Source: Halopseudomonas xinjiangensis
GTDB lineage: Bacteria; Pseudomonadota; Gammaproteobacteria; Pseudomonadales; Pseudomonadaceae
Direction: 5' to 3'
Assembly (NCBI GenBank): GCA_011050525.1
Contig: DRFO01000026.1
Location: 62,001 to 126,000, forward strand
DNA: 64,000 bases
Shown: piece by piece, positions 18,337 to 28,669 of the stretch
Layout of the letters: every line of letters begins with the position of its first letter
Position numbering within the stretch: the stretch's first letter is position 1
Notes under the pieces: model-generated
Databases searched by the model: none
The model's input: only the letters and a program-made list of their open reading frames with translations
What the model was told of the DNA's origin: nothing
Position numbers and translations under genes: made by a program

Positions 18337-19194
18337 TCAGTCGTCCAGGTCATTCAACCCGGATAGAAAGTGTGGCCCCATATACCGGCGTGGCAAGACA
18401 AAACGCTCCGGATAGGTTACATCCACCAGATACAGGCCAAACGCCGGAGCCGTCAGTCCGCCCTCCCTTCGGCTCCGCGCTTCCAACACCTCGCGCGCCC
18501 AGTCTATCGGGCGCTCGCCAGCGCCGATCTGCATCAGCACGCCAGCAATATTACGTACCATGTGATGGAGAAAGGCATTGGCCCTGATATCAAGGACAAT
18601 GAACTGGCCAAAGCGGATAAGACGCAGGTGATGCACCTTCTTTACTGGGGACTTGGCCTGACAGGCCACCGCCCGGTAAGCGGTAAAATCATGCTCGCCC
18701 AGCAGTGCCTGGGCTGCTTCGTGCATTCGTTCCACATCAAGCGGGCGATAGTTCCAGGTCACCTCATGGGCCAGATGGGCTGGTCTCACCGGATCGTTGT
18801 AGATCACGTAACGGTAACGGCGCGCCATGGCAGAGAAACGCGCGTGGAAATCAGGATCAACCGGATGAGCCCAGGCCAGACTGATATCCGCAGGCAAATT
18901 GGCGTTCACGCCGTGAAACCAATTGAAAGGGGTGCGCTGGGCGTCACTATCAAAGTGGATAATCTGACAGGAGGCATGCACACCCGCGTCGGTGCGCCCG
19001 GCGCAAGAGGTCGAAACAGGATGATTGGCCACCTTCGACAGGGCCTTTTCCACCTGCTCCTGAACGCTGCGTACACCCGGCTGCTGCCTTTGCCACCCAC
19101 GGTAGGCCGTGCCACGGTATTCAATGCAAGCTGCGACTCTTGAAACAACAGCGGCCGCCTCGGGGGCGGCCGCTTTCGACGTTGTACTACTCAT
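18337..19194 (-). CDS. truA: tRNA pseudouridine(38-40) synthase
   Basis: TruA makes pseudouridine at positions 38-40 of the tRNA anticodon arm. The 285-residue protein has the catalytic Asp in [12 protein letters not shown], plus [26 protein letters not shown] and [17 protein letters not shown]. The first 18 residues ([18 protein letters not shown]) are an Ala-rich extension not needed for the fold. They are encoded by a perfect 10-bp GC-rich inverted repeat. No in-frame ATG, GTG or TTG lies between that repeat and the conserved core, so the start at 19194 stands. It begins 3 bp after the fimV stop. This truA-fimV linkage is typical of Pseudomonas. Confidence 0.94.
   Translation of the reverse strand: MSSTTSKAAAPEAAAVVSRVAACIEYRGTAYRGWQRQQPGVRSVQEQVEKALSKVANHPVSTSCAGRTDAGVHASCQIIHFDSDAQRTPFNWFHGVNANLPADISLAWAHPVDPDFHARFSAMARRYRYVIYNDPVRPAHLAHEVTWNYRPLDVERMHEAAQALLGEHDFTAYRAVACQAKSPVKKVHHLRLIRFGQFIVLDIRANAFLHHMVRNIAGVLMQIGAGERPIDWAREVLEARSRREGGLTAPAFGLYLVDVTYPERFVLPRRYMGPHFLSGLNDLDD
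19150..19174 (-). terminator. Terminator-like GC-rich hairpin inside the 5' end of truA
   Basis: On the minus strand AGCGGCCGCC, then CCCGA, then GGCGGCCGCT form a perfect 10-bp stem with a 5-nt loop, followed by GTTGTTTC. It lies about 25 bp downstream of the fimV stop codon and inside truA codons 7-15. It could attenuate transcription between fimV and truA or block truA translation. The T-tract is short, so full termination is uncertain. Confidence 0.5.
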
Positions 19195-19197
19195 TTA

Positions 19198-22071
19198 TCA
19201 GCTCAGTTGCCCCAACATGTCACGAGCGTCCTGCTGCTGTTGATCGTTACCCTCTTCTACTACCTCTGCAAGGATATCTCTGGCTCCCTCTTCATCACCC
19301 ATATCGACGTATGCTCTGGCAAGGTCCAGCTTGGTAGCGCATTCGTCGGTGCCAGAAAGAAAGTCAAACTCGTCTTCCATACTGTCGCTCATTGCTTCGT
19401 TCGTCGGAATATTCGCAGCAAACGGATCTAATGCGTCGGGTAGGTCGCTGACGTCGCCTTTACTGTCTACAGACTCCGCAGCGATAGAGGCGCTGAGTTC
19501 GTCTTCGAAGCCGGCTAGCTCGTCATCGGTGAAGCTAAAATCCTCTTCTTCCTTCGCTTCAGCGGCTGGTTCGGCTGCGTCTCCGTCATCCGCGCCGGAG
19601 AAGGGCTCCTCCGCAACGGAATCATCCAGAGCTGCCAGCTCAGCCGCGAGACTGTCAGCTTGCCGATCATCGGTCAGCGAGAGGTCGAAATCGTCTTCCA
19701 GCGCTTCGTCTGCGGCTGGGCTTTCAACTGGTGTCGCCAACTGCGCTTCTTCCCTGCTCTCGAAATCCGAGTTGAAGTCGAGGTCCGAATCGGACATATC
19801 GGCTGTCTCGGATCGATCCGGCTGGGCCAACTCTTCTGCCAAACCGTCATCCAGATCGAAGTCCAGATCAAACTCGGGCTCTTCTTCGGCCTTTGCCGGA
19901 ACCGAAAGATCTGCCGTTGGCGGCGCCTCGACAGACGAATCCGCCACCGTTTCACCTGAAGCTGGCGTGACAACAGCGTCGTCAGGCTGCGGATTCAGCT
20001 CGCTATCGAATTCACTGAAGTCGTATTCGAGGGGCTGTTCGTCAGGCGACCAGGTGCCATCACCGGCGTCTGCGGACTCGGCTTCAAAATCAATATCGAA
20101 ACTTTCTTCTTCCAGATCATTGATGATTACCGAGGCGCCCAGCAGCCCTGCTGCCATTGCGGGAAACCGGGTGTTCAGCTCGGCAATCTCGGGTTCCACA
20201 CCGCCCAGGGCGTGCAAGGTCTCGGCTTGCTCCACATAGCCATGCTGGTCCTGCTGCAGCGCCTTGACCTCCATCAACTTGAGGCGCAGGTCAGTCCGCT
20301 CCGGTTCCTGATCAATAGCCTGACTCAAGACTTCAGCCGCTTCGGGAAGCTTGCCGTAGGCAATCAGGGCATCGGCCTCGGTCATGGCATCCTGGGCGAT
20401 GAACTGCTCGTCACGGGGCTGCTCGAATGCGGCCAGAGCCACGTTGAAATCGTCGCCAGTGTTGCTTTCGTTATCGTCTTTTCTGGCAAAGGGAGCGGTC
20501 GCGACGAAACCGTCGGACAGGGCTTCTTCCCGGCGCGCATTGCGTCTTGCCAGCGCCATCAGAATCAGCAGCAGGACCAGTAGCGCAATACCTCCGGTAA
20601 TCAGAACCAACGTCTGATTCTGCAGGAATCGCTGCAACATTGCCTCGACACTATTATCAATTTCTTCAGTTACGGGCTCGGCAGCAACCGGCTCCGCGGG
20701 TTGGGCTGCAACTGCAGACTCTTCTATCGCTGGATCCGGCATAGCCTGGGGCGCCTCTGGAGCAATCTCCACCCGAGATGGCTCAGACTCATCCAGCGCA
20801 GCTGTCTCGCCCTCTACGGCGGTGGCCGAAACCTCTGCGAGCTCCTCGGCTGCACCGGGCTCTGTCTGAGTGGTTTGCTCGGCGTCGGGCTCCTGGACTA
20901 CTGCGGCAGGAGAGCTATCGACTGCTACGTTCTCACTGGCCAGCTGTTCCTGCATGGCAGCAAGCTGAGCGTCCTTCAGAGCCAGCAAACGCTGCAGCGT
21001 TTCAAGTTGCGTCTGCACATCACCGAGGCGATCAGACAGTTCAGCTTTTTCGCTTTCGGCGGAATCCAGTTGCTCCTTGGTGCGATCAAGCGCGTCCCGG
21101 AGTTGGTTTTCGCCGGCTGCGCCAGCAGTATCGCCTGCGCCACCCTGTTCATCGACGCCGGATACCAGACGTAACGAGTCGCCTTCCTCTGTCACGGCGG
21201 GAGCTGGAGCCGCAGTATCGCGCTGACGGGCGTCGAGTTGTCTTTGCGACGGCGCGGCGGCGGCCTGACGCCCTGTTTGCCACGCCGAGTTCTGTTGTGC
21301 CACTTCGTTAATCGCTTCCGCCTGACTACGCTGCGTAGCCTGGATGAAATCGGGCAGCGTGAGCGACTGATCAGCCAGCATCTGATTGATGTTGCCGTTC
21401 AGGAAAGCCTCAGGATTCAGATCCCGAATGGCCAGCATGGTCTGATGTACCGAGGCTCCCGCGGGACGATGGCGCAACGCAAGCTCCCAGAGAGTGTCGG
21501 ACTTGCTGGTACGCAATTGACCGGAATCCGACGGGGCGGTGGTCTGCCTCGGCGCTGCGGCTGGGGCTCTGGTAACCGGCGGCTGGGGCTGCACCGGCGC
21601 GGCTGCAGATGGCTGGCGCGCAATGCTTGGCTGAGTTACCGCCGGAGCAGGCGTAGTTATCGGGCCAGGCTGGTAAAGGGGCGGGTCAAGCAACAAGGTG
21701 AATTCACGGAGTACCCTGCCTGAGGGCCAGCGCACTTCCATCAGGAAATTCAGAAAGGGTTCTTTTACTGGGCGACTTGAGGTCACACGGATTACTGCGC
21801 GCCCGTCTGGCTTGATTTCCGGCGTAAAGGTAAGGTCCGTCAGAAAAAATGCACGGTCAATACCGGCTCGGCCGAATTCGTCTGGCGAAGCCAGCGTGGG
21901 CAGTATCTCGTTACTGGTCAAATCCCGGATCTGGAGCAATTCTATCTCGGCATCCAGTGGTTGATTCAAAGCTGAACGCAGGTTTATATCCCCCACGCCT
22001 AGAGCCAGAACCATATTGGATGACATCAAGGCGCTTGCTGCGGCAACAGCCAAAACCAGTTTGCGAACCAT
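19198..22071 (-). CDS. fimV: FimV-like pilus assembly / polarity protein
   Basis: FimV in Pseudomonas is a large inner-membrane hub protein for type IV pilus assembly, cell-pole organisation and adenylate cyclase activation. This 957-residue protein has an N-terminal signal (MVRKLVLAVAAASALMSSNMVLA) and a conserved FimV N-terminal domain (DINLRSALNQPLDAEI). A LysM-like peptidoglycan-binding region lies at about 185-240. A coiled coil lies at about 320-380, with a membrane helix near 485-507 (LVLITGGIALLVLLLILMAL). A very acidic Asp/Glu-rich stretch follows. The C-terminal TPR-like FimV end has LDLARAYVDMGDEEGARDIL. An AAAGGA box precedes the ATG. It is followed at once by truA. Confidence 0.93.
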   Translation of the reverse strand: MVRKLVLAVAAASALMSSNMVLALGVGDINLRSALNQPLDAEIELLQIRDLTSNEILPTLASPDEFGRAGIDRAFFLTDLTFTPEIKPDGRAVIRVTSSRPVKEPFLNFLMEVRWPSGRVLREFTLLLDPPLYQPGPITTPAPAVTQPSIARQPSAAAPVQPQPPVTRAPAAAPRQTTAPSDSGQLRTSKSDTLWELALRHRPAGASVHQTMLAIRDLNPEAFLNGNINQMLADQSLTLPDFIQATQRSQAEAINEVAQQNSAWQTGRQAAAAPSQRQLDARQRDTAAPAPAVTEEGDSLRLVSGVDEQGGAGDTAGAAGENQLRDALDRTKEQLDSAESEKAELSDRLGDVQTQLETLQRLLALKDAQLAAMQEQLASENVAVDSSPAAVVQEPDAEQTTQTEPGAAEELAEVSATAVEGETAALDESEPSRVEIAPEAPQAMPDPAIEESAVAAQPAEPVAAEPVTEEIDNSVEAMLQRFLQNQTLVLITGGIALLVLLLILMALARRNARREEALSDGFVATAPFARKDDNESNTGDDFNVALAAFEQPRDEQFIAQDAMTEADALIAYGKLPEAAEVLSQAIDQEPERTDLRLKLMEVKALQQDQHGYVEQAETLHALGGVEPEIAELNTRFPAMAAGLLGASVIINDLEEESFDIDFEAESADAGDGTWSPDEQPLEYDFSEFDSELNPQPDDAVVTPASGETVADSSVEAPPTADLSVPAKAEEEPEFDLDFDLDDGLAEELAQPDRSETADMSDSDLDFNSDFESREEAQLATPVESPAADEALEDDFDLSLTDDRQADSLAAELAALDDSVAEEPFSGADDGDAAEPAAEAKEEEDFSFTDDELAGFEDELSASIAAESVDSKGDVSDLPDALDPFAANIPTNEAMSDSMEDEFDFLSGTDECATKLDLARAYVDMGDEEGARDILAEVVEEGNDQQQQDARDMLGQLS

Positions 22072-22246
22072 AGCGAAAATCCTTTGCTTTTATCGTTTTT
22101 TTAACGCAACTGAAGACTCTGGATTGCATCGATCGGCCCTTGACCTGCTCCCCGCCGAAAGATGCTGCTCCGCTCCTGCCGAGTCTTAACGAGGCTTGCA
22201 CCCGCAAACCTAAACCGCTTAATACGAAATCCACAGCAAGTATCGA

Positions 22247-23266
22247 TTACAAATAGTCTTTTATCAACAACTCGGCGACCAGAAGACTGTTAAGTGCGAC
22301 ACCTTTTCGCAGATTATCAGACACAATCCACATATTGATGGCGTTAGGATCTCTCGAATCCAGCCGTAACCGGCCGACCCACACCTGATCACTGCCCGTT
22401 GCATCGCTTACAGGAGTGGGATATCCGCCTTCAGCCGGTTTGTCAAGCAGCTTCAGACCTGGTGCCTTGCGCATCAGCGTGCTCAGTCGTTTAATCGGAA
22501 TGGCGCTAGCTGTGCGAGCCTGCAGAACCTGGGCCGTCCCGAAGAAGACCGGAACCATTACACAGGTTACGGAAACCGGCAGATCTCCGAGCTCCAGAAG
22601 TCTGCGCACGTCTTCGGCAAACTGCTTCTCGTCCGCGGTATTGCCTTCTTCGTCAATCCCCCCAAGCCGAGGAATGAGATTGAAGGCTGCCTGCTTGGCG
22701 AATGCGCCGCGCTCCGCCGGCTGGCCATTGAGCAGTCGGCCGGTCTGCAGGGCGAGCGCCTCGACCTCCTCCTGACCAAGGGTCGACATCGACTGATAGG
22801 TGGCAACAGTGACCGACTCCAATCCCGCTTCAGCCAGCAGGGGCTTCAGCGCGATGACCGCCTGAACGACCTGGGCGTCAGGGCATGCGACGATGCCACG
22901 TGCGCTGTAGCCTTTTAGCGCCGCTGGATTGGCTTCAGCGACAACCAGAGGAATATCAGCGTCTCGAAATGCCCCAGCGCTGTCGACAACCACACAGCCA
23001 GCCTCCACGGCTACGGACGCCCATTTGGCCGCAAGCGCCTTGTCGCCGGTAAATATTACAACCTTAACCTGGCTGAAATCGAAGCGCTCGACCACCTCGA
23101 CCCGCTGGCTCAGACCATTGAGCATCAGACGCCCGCCTGCGGCCTCTTCGGTTTCGAGCAAATGAATCTTGGCGAACGGGAACTGATGATCGTCGAGCAG
23201 GCTCATCAGGCTTTCACCGGCTATGCCATATACGCCCACTATTGCCACATCACATGACTTACTCAT
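22247..23266 (-). CDS. Usg-like aspartate-semialdehyde dehydrogenase homologue
   Basis: The 339-residue protein has the Asd fold: an NAD(P)-binding N-terminus (DVAIVGVYGIAGESLMSLL) and the dimerisation and active-site domains. A short-insert architecture like E. coli Usg-1 is seen. At the place of the Asd catalytic motif (N-C-T/S), this protein has GIVACPDAQVVQ, so the Cys is kept but its surroundings are changed. It is less likely to be the working Asd, which is the next gene upstream. It lies between a terminator after asd and fimV, as in P. aeruginosa (PA3115-PA3117 region as I recall). Its function is unknown in the family. Confidence 0.85.
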   Translation of the reverse strand: MSKSCDVAIVGVYGIAGESLMSLLDDHQFPFAKIHLLETEEAAGGRLMLNGLSQRVEVVERFDFSQVKVVIFTGDKALAAKWASVAVEAGCVVVDSAGAFRDADIPLVVAEANPAALKGYSARGIVACPDAQVVQAVIALKPLLAEAGLESVTVATYQSMSTLGQEEVEALALQTGRLLNGQPAERGAFAKQAAFNLIPRLGGIDEEGNTADEKQFAEDVRRLLELGDLPVSVTCVMVPVFFGTAQVLQARTASAIPIKRLSTLMRKAPGLKLLDKPAEGGYPTPVSDATGSDQVWVGRLRLDSRDPNAINMWIVSDNLRKGVALNSLLVAELLIKDYL

Positions 23267-23294
23267 CCCAACCCCTTGATTTAGAAATAGTCTT

Positions 23295-23330
23295 AAAAGA
23301 CAAAGGGCACCCCCGAAAACGGGGATGCCC
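23295..23330 (-). terminator. Rho-independent terminator after asd
   Basis: The minus strand reads GGGCATCCCCG-TTTT-CGGGGGTGCCC, an 11-position stem with one mismatch, followed by TTTGTCTTTT. It lies 30 bp downstream of the asd stop and before the usg-like start, so the two genes are probably separate transcription units. Confidence 0.85.
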
Positions 23331-23359
23331 TGCGAGTGATGCCCACCGAGCTTGAGAGC

Positions 23360-24472
23360 TCAGCTTTCCTGGATGATGCGCAACATACGACGAAGTGGTT
23401 CCGCGGCACCCCACAACAACTGGTCACCAACGGTAAAGGCCGACAGATATTGCGAGCCCATGTTGAGTTTGCGCAGACGCCCTACCGGAACGCTCAAGGT
23501 GCCCGTTACAGAAGTAGGCGTAAGATCCCTAAGGGTCGCCTCCTTCTCGTTCGGTACCACCTTGGACCAGGGGTTATGTGCGTCGAGCATGGCTTCGATA
23601 TCAGCCAGAGGCACGTCCTTGTTCAGCTTGATAGTCAATGCCTGACTATGGCAGCGCATGGCGCCAATACGCACGCAGATGCCATCGACCGGAATCGGAC
23701 GACCGCTTCGACCGATGATCTTGTTCGTCTCGGCCTGGGCTTTCCACTCCTCGCGACTTTGCCCGTTAGGCAGCTGTTTGTCGATCCAGGGAATCAGGCT
23801 GCCCGCCAGGGGAACGCCGAAATGTTCAGTTGGGAAATTGTCGCCGCGGATAGTTGCCGCCACGGTTCGGTCGATCTCGAGGATGGCACTCGCCGGATCG
23901 GCCAGCTTATCTGCAACGGAGGCATTGATCGTGCCCATCTGACCGATCAGCTCGCGCATGTTCTGCGCACCCGCGCCACTGGCGGCCTGATAGGTCATGG
24001 CGCTCATCCATTCAATCAGTCCGTTTTCGAACAACCCGCCCAACCCCATCAACATCAGACTGACGGTGCAGTTACCACCTACATAGGTCTTGATTCCATC
24101 GCGCACGGCCTGATCAATATTGCGGCGATTTACCGGGTCGAGGATGATAACCGCCTCATCTTCCATCCGCAGGGTAGATGCCGCGTCAATCCAGTAGCCC
24201 TTCCAGCCATCGGCGCGCAGCTTCGGGTAGACGGCCTGGGTGTAGTCACCTCCCTGGCAGGTAATAATGACGTCCAGAGGCTTCAGCGATTCAAGGTCGA
24301 ACGCATCCATAAGCGCAGGAATATCCTTGCCTATGTCCGGACCTTTGCCGCCTACGTTGGAGGTAGTAAAAAATACTGGCTCGATCTCAGCGAAGTCATT
24401 TTCTTCGCGCATCCGCTGCATCAATACCGAGCCAACCATACCGCGCCAACCAACCAAACCTACTTTTTTCAT
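23360..24472 (-). CDS. asd: Aspartate-semialdehyde dehydrogenase
   Basis: Asd reduces beta-aspartyl phosphate to aspartate semialdehyde, a branch point to lysine/diaminopimelate, methionine and threonine. The 370-residue protein begins [18 protein letters not shown], a typical NADP-binding Gly-rich motif. The catalytic Cys is in [17 protein letters not shown]. The substrate-binding Arg and His lie in [17 protein letters not shown]. The start at 24472 matches the family; a six-codon extension to 24487 is not needed. It follows leuB by 74 bp and ends in a strong terminator. Confidence 0.97.
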   Translation of the reverse strand: MKKVGLVGWRGMVGSVLMQRMREENDFAEIEPVFFTTSNVGGKGPDIGKDIPALMDAFDLESLKPLDVIITCQGGDYTQAVYPKLRADGWKGYWIDAASTLRMEDEAVIILDPVNRRNIDQAVRDGIKTYVGGNCTVSLMLMGLGGLFENGLIEWMSAMTYQAASGAGAQNMRELIGQMGTINASVADKLADPASAILEIDRTVAATIRGDNFPTEHFGVPLAGSLIPWIDKQLPNGQSREEWKAQAETNKIIGRSGRPIPVDGICVRIGAMRCHSQALTIKLNKDVPLADIEAMLDAHNPWSKVVPNEKEATLRDLTPTSVTGTLSVPVGRLRKLNMGSQYLSAFTVGDQLLWGAAEPLRRMLRIIQES

Positions 24473-24546
24473 AACAGCAACCCCCACGGGGTGAATTCAA
24501 AGACAACTGCGCCCTGCTCACTGCAAGGCGCACGTAGCCGGACAGA

Positions 24547-25629
24547 TTACAGGTTTTTCAGCGCCGCTACCACGGCATCGCCCATCTCTGCGGTACCTAC
24601 CTTGCGGCAACCTTCCGACATGATGTCGCCGGTTCGCAGCCCCTGGTCCAACACCAGGCTTACCGCCTTTTCGATAGCATCGGCCGCTTTCACTTCGCTG
24701 AAGCTGTAACGCAACATCATCGAAACCGACAGGATGGTAGCCAGCGGATTGGCGATTCCCTGGCCGGCGATATCCGGAGCACTGCCATGGCATGGTTCAA
24801 ACATGCCCTTGTTGTTCAGGTCCAGCGAGGCGGACGGCAACATGCCGATAGAACCGGTGAGCATTGAGGCCTGATCCGAAAGAATGTCGCCAAACATATT
24901 GTCGGTGACTATCACATCGAATTGCTTGGGGGCACGTACCAGTTGCATCGCGGCGTTGTCGACATACATGTGGGATAGCTCCACATCAGGGTATTCCTGA
25001 CCCACCTCCTCAACCACTTCACGCCACAGCTGACTGGACGCCAGCACGTTGGCCTTGTCGACCGAGCAGAGCTTCTTGCTGCGCACCCGCGCCATGTCAA
25101 ATCCGATCTTGGCGATCCGGCGAATTTCGCTCTCGCTGTACGGCAAGGTGTCATAGGCCTGGCGTTCGCCATTTTCCAGCACCCGTCTTTCACGCGGCTG
25201 ACCGAAGTAGATCCCACCGGTCAGTTCGCGCACGATGAGAATATCGAGACCTGAAACAACCTCAGGCTTCAAGGTCGATGCCTCAGCCAGTTGTGGATAG
25301 AGAATCGCTGGACGCAGGTTGCCAAACAAACCCAACTGGGAACGAATCTTCAGCAGACCACGCTCGGGACGCAGTGCCGGATCAATCGTATCCCACTGCG
25401 GACCACCCACTGCTCCGAGAAGAATCGCGTCAGCTTGTCGAGCTCGCTCAAGCGTTTCATCTGCCAGCGGCACACCATAGCGCTCATAGGCAGCCCCGCC
25501 CAGATCATCAAACGACAGCTCGATACCCAATCCGAATTTATCAGCCGCAAGCTCCAGAACCTTCACCGCCTCGGCCATGATTTCCGAACCAATCCCGTCG
25601 CCTGGGAGAATCAATATCTGTTTGTTCAT
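24547..25629 (-). CDS. leuB: 3-isopropylmalate dehydrogenase
   Basis: LeuB oxidatively decarboxylates 3-isopropylmalate with NAD in leucine synthesis. The 360-residue protein begins [40 protein letters not shown] and [17 protein letters not shown] carry the substrate-binding Arg residues. The Lys and Asp of the active site lie in [11 protein letters not shown] and [33 protein letters not shown] is the NAD signature. It follows the methyltransferase gene by 39 bp and precedes asd. Confidence 0.97.
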   Translation of the reverse strand: MNKQILILPGDGIGSEIMAEAVKVLELAADKFGLGIELSFDDLGGAAYERYGVPLADETLERARQADAILLGAVGGPQWDTIDPALRPERGLLKIRSQLGLFGNLRPAILYPQLAEASTLKPEVVSGLDILIVRELTGGIYFGQPRERRVLENGERQAYDTLPYSESEIRRIAKIGFDMARVRSKKLCSVDKANVLASSQLWREVVEEVGQEYPDVELSHMYVDNAAMQLVRAPKQFDVIVTDNMFGDILSDQASMLTGSIGMLPSASLDLNNKGMFEPCHGSAPDIAGQGIANPLATILSVSMMLRYSFSEVKAADAIEKAVSLVLDQGLRTGDIMSEGCRKVGTAEMGDAVVAALKNL

Positions 25630-25668
25630 ATCTTCCTCGATATGGCGCCTTGGCGCCTCGATTGTTTA

Positions 25669-26433
25669 TCAACGTCCGATCCACAGCACCATCACATCAG
25701 TACTGAAAGACCCGTCGCTGGAAATTTCGAAATAGCTGCGTACTTCCTCGCCCACCGCCTGCTGCAAACCGCGGATGGCTTTGCAAAATACATCAGGGGT
25801 GCGCATGCGCTCGACCCAGGAGCTGAATTCCAGGCGCAACCGTTGCTGACTATGGCTCTGCAGCAAGAACCCTGCAGAATTGGCCATGCGCAGCCACTCG
25901 GCGGCTGAGTAGTCGCGTACATGACTGGTGTCGCGCAGCACTTCAACTGCCTGCAGATAGGTATCAAGCAAAGGCACGCCGGGCGAAACAACATCAACAA
26001 ACGCGGCACGACCGCCGGGCTTAAGCACACGTCGCGTTTCACGCAGGGCCAGCTCCAGATCATTCCAGTGATGCGCGGAATAGCGACTGAAGACAAAATC
26101 GAAGCTGTCGTCGGCAAACGGCAGCTTCTCTGCCGCGCCTCGCTGAGTACTTATATTACGCAATTCGCGTTCGGTCGCGGCAGCCTTTACCACGTCCAGC
26201 ATATCCTGGGACAAGTCATAGGCAATGACTTCCGCCACCGACGGGGCCACATGAAAACTGACATGACCTGCGCCACAGCCCAGATCCAGTACCCGCGCCT
26301 GCGGATATTTCGCAGCGGCTAGCGCAAGCGCTGCCAACTCGACACCGCGAGCATGTACCTCGCTACGCAGATAAACGCTGGCCTGTTCTCCGAACTGACG
26401 TTGGACGACCTGGTCATGGGCAACCTTATTCAT
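25669..26433 (-). CDS. Class I SAM-dependent methyltransferase in the leu cluster
   Basis: The 254-residue protein has the SAM-binding motif I, VLDLGCGAGHVSFHVA, an acidic strand ending in IAYDLSQDML, and motif II/III blocks FVFSRYSAHHW and LKPGGRAAFVDVV. This resembles Methyltransf_11 (UbiE/MenG-like) enzymes; the substrate is not identifiable. The ATG at 26433 has AAGGAG 5 nt upstream and is preferred over a weak start 15 bp earlier. It sits between leuD and leuB in the same direction. The same insertion is found in the leu cluster of P. aeruginosa as I recall. Leucine synthesis needs no methyl transfer, so its role is a puzzle. Confidence 0.88.
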   Translation of the reverse strand: MNKVAHDQVVQRQFGEQASVYLRSEVHARGVELAALALAAAKYPQARVLDLGCGAGHVSFHVAPSVAEVIAYDLSQDMLDVVKAAATERELRNISTQRGAAEKLPFADDSFDFVFSRYSAHHWNDLELALRETRRVLKPGGRAAFVDVVSPGVPLLDTYLQAVEVLRDTSHVRDYSAAEWLRMANSAGFLLQSHSQQRLRLEFSSWVERMRTPDVFCKAIRGLQQAVGEEVRSYFEISSDGSFSTDVMVLWIGR

Positions 26434-26487
26434 GCCTGCTCCTTGCAACCGCGTTTGCCGCTGCTGGCGGGGAATACGCCGGTTCGC

Positions 26488-27135
26488 TTATTTGATTGCA
26501 CCAAACAACCACGGGTTGTTCTGCTTGTGTCCGACCTCGAAGGAGCGGATCGCATCAGCGTCTTGCAAGGTCAGCCCGATATCGTCCAGACCGTTGAGCA
26601 GGCAGTGCTTACGAAACCCGTCAATGTCGAAGCCATAGGACTTACCATCGGGTCGCAGTACCGTCTGGGCTTCGAGGTCAACGGTCAACTGATAACCCTC
26701 TTCGGCTTCCGCTTGAGCAAACAGCTCGTCGAGATCTTCTTCCGACAAAACAATGGGTAACAAACCATTCTTAAAGCTGTTGTTATAGAAAATATCCGCA
26801 AAGCTGGGAGCCAGGATAGCGCGAAAACCATACTCTTCGAGCGCCCAGGGTGCGTGTTCCCGACTGGAGCCGCAGCCAAAATTCCTGCGTGCCAGCAACA
26901 CGCTGGCACCTTTGTAGCGTGGCTGGTTGAGCACGAACTCCGTATTCAATGGCCGGTTGGAGGCATCTTGTCCGGGCTGCCCTTCATCCAGGTAGCGCCA
27001 TTCGTCGAACAGGTTCTGGCCAAAGCCGGTGCGCTTGATCGATTTCAGAAATTGCTTGGGGATGATCTGGTCCGTGTCCACATTGGCACGATCGAGTGGT
27101 GCCACCAAACCGGTATGTTGGGTAAAGGGCTTCAT
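26488..27135 (-). CDS. leuD: 3-isopropylmalate dehydratase small subunit
   Basis: LeuD is the small subunit of isopropylmalate isomerase and pairs with LeuC. The 215-residue protein begins [20 protein letters not shown], and contains [14 protein letters not shown] and the diagnostic [35 protein letters not shown] is also conserved. Its start overlaps the leuC stop by 4 bp. Confidence 0.97.
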   Translation of the reverse strand: MKPFTQHTGLVAPLDRANVDTDQIIPKQFLKSIKRTGFGQNLFDEWRYLDEGQPGQDASNRPLNTEFVLNQPRYKGASVLLARRNFGCGSSREHAPWALEEYGFRAILAPSFADIFYNNSFKNGLLPIVLSEEDLDELFAQAEAEEGYQLTVDLEAQTVLRPDGKSYGFDIDGFRKHCLLNGLDDIGLTLQDADAIRSFEVGHKQNNPWLFGAIK

Positions 27136-28565
27136 GCGCTTACCTCCTGCTTGAGCATTTCTCGAACATCGACAAAGTGACCGGCAATCGCCGCAGCCGC
27201 CGCCATCGCAGGGCTAACCAGATGAGTTCGTCCCCCGTTCCCCTGCCGCCCCTCGAAGTTCCGGTTGGAGGTCGAAGCGCAATGTTCACCTGACTGCAGG
27301 CGATCCGGGTTCATGGCCAGACACATCGAACACCCTGGATCACGCCATTCAAAGCCAGCTGCCTTGAAGATAACGTCCAGCCCTTCGTTCTCTGCCTGCT
27401 CCTTCACCAGACCGGAGCCAGGAACGACCATCGCCTGCTTGATCGAAGGCGATACCTGTCGTCCTTTGGCCACTGCCGCCGCCGCACGCAAATCTTCGAT
27501 TCGAGAGTTGGTACAGGAGCCGATAAAGACTCGATCCAGTTTGATCGAGGTAATTGGCTGATTGGCTTCCAACCCCATATAAACCAGGGCGCGCTGGTAG
27601 CCACTGCGCTTGACCGCATCGCTTTCCTGAGCAGGGTCCGGGACGCTGGCATCGACCGCCACGACCATCTCTGGTGACGTACCCCAGGAAACCTGAGGCT
27701 TGATGTCTGCAGCATCAAGCTCGACCACCGTATCGAATTGGGCATCAGCGTCCGACACCAGATCCTGCCACGCCGCTACGGCCTTGACCCAATCATCACC
27801 TTTGGGTGAATAGGGCCGGCCCTCGACATAGGCGATGGTTTTTTCATCGCAGCCGACCAACCCCACCCTTGCACCGGCTTCGATCGCCATGTTGCAGATG
27901 GTCATGCGGCCTTCCATCGACAAATGCCGAATCGCCGAGCCGGCAAACTCAATCGCGTGGCCATTGCCGCCAGCCGTGCCGATCTTGCCAATCACAGCCA
28001 GAACGACGTCCTTGGCGGTCACACCAAAGCCCAGTTCGCCTTCAACCCTGACCAGCATGTTCTTCATTTTCTTGGCTACCAGGCATTGGGTGGCCAATAC
28101 ATGCTCCACCTCGGAAGTCCCGATGCCATGCGCCAGAGATGCAAACGCGCCATGCGTAGCGGTGTGCGAATCGCCGCACACAATGGTCATGCCCGGCAAC
28201 GTAGCGCCTTGCTCGGGTCCTACCACATGCACGATCCCCTGGCGCCGGTCTGTCATGCGAAACTCCATGATCCCGAAATCGCTGCAGTTATCATCCAGAG
28301 TAGTGACCTGCAACTTGGACACCAGATCATCAATACCCGAGACGCCAGCGGCGCGATTGGTAGTCGGAACATTGTGGTCGGGCGTCGCCAGGTTCGCATC
28401 GATACGCCAGGGCTTGCGCGCAGCCAGACGCAGACCTTCAAACGCCTGGGGCGATGTCACCTCATGCAACAGGTGTCGATCGATATACAGCAGGGCAGAG
28501 CCATCGTCCCGTTGCTTGACCAGGTGGTTATTCCAAAGTTTGTCGTAAAGTGTTTGCGCGGGCAT
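27132..28565 (-). CDS. leuC: 3-isopropylmalate dehydratase large subunit
   Basis: LeuC is the Fe-S subunit that interconverts 2- and 3-isopropylmalate. The 477-residue protein begins [16 protein letters not shown]. The three cluster Cys residues are in [17 protein letters not shown] and [25 protein letters not shown] and [19 protein letters not shown] are family blocks. The C-terminal [19 protein letters not shown] is typical. It overlaps leuD by 4 bp. Upstream is a 146-bp intergenic region shared with a divergent LysR gene. Confidence 0.97.
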   Translation of the reverse strand: MPAQTLYDKLWNNHLVKQRDDGSALLYIDRHLLHEVTSPQAFEGLRLAARKPWRIDANLATPDHNVPTTNRAAGVSGIDDLVSKLQVTTLDDNCSDFGIMEFRMTDRRQGIVHVVGPEQGATLPGMTIVCGDSHTATHGAFASLAHGIGTSEVEHVLATQCLVAKKMKNMLVRVEGELGFGVTAKDVVLAVIGKIGTAGGNGHAIEFAGSAIRHLSMEGRMTICNMAIEAGARVGLVGCDEKTIAYVEGRPYSPKGDDWVKAVAAWQDLVSDADAQFDTVVELDAADIKPQVSWGTSPEMVVAVDASVPDPAQESDAVKRSGYQRALVYMGLEANQPITSIKLDRVFIGSCTNSRIEDLRAAAAVAKGRQVSPSIKQAMVVPGSGLVKEQAENEGLDVIFKAAGFEWRDPGCSMCLAMNPDRLQSGEHCASTSNRNFEGRQGNGGRTHLVSPAMAAAAAIAGHFVDVREMLKQEVSA

Positions 28566-28669
28566 GCTGATCTCCTGAATCAGGCTGCGACGAGGATCCG
28601 GGCATCAGGCCGAACCATTTGTCAGTACTAATCACGACGAGATGTTAAAAGGTGGTGCTCGATAAAACA

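Noticed and set aside
18273..18353. N-terminal extension of TrpF or a tryptophan leader peptide
   Set aside because: The extension overlaps truA, has no match to the TrpF family, and has a single Trp codon and no attenuator hairpins.
19331..20239. A 302-codon Ser-rich plus-strand frame antisense to fimV
   Set aside because: The Ser and Ala richness is the reverse complement of the Asp/Glu-rich fimV segment; no ribosome site or homology is seen.
23336..24709. A 457-codon plus-strand open frame antisense to asd
   Set aside because: It mirrors asd across its whole length, has no family-like motifs, and asd is clearly the real gene. Long antisense frames are common in GC-rich codon usage.
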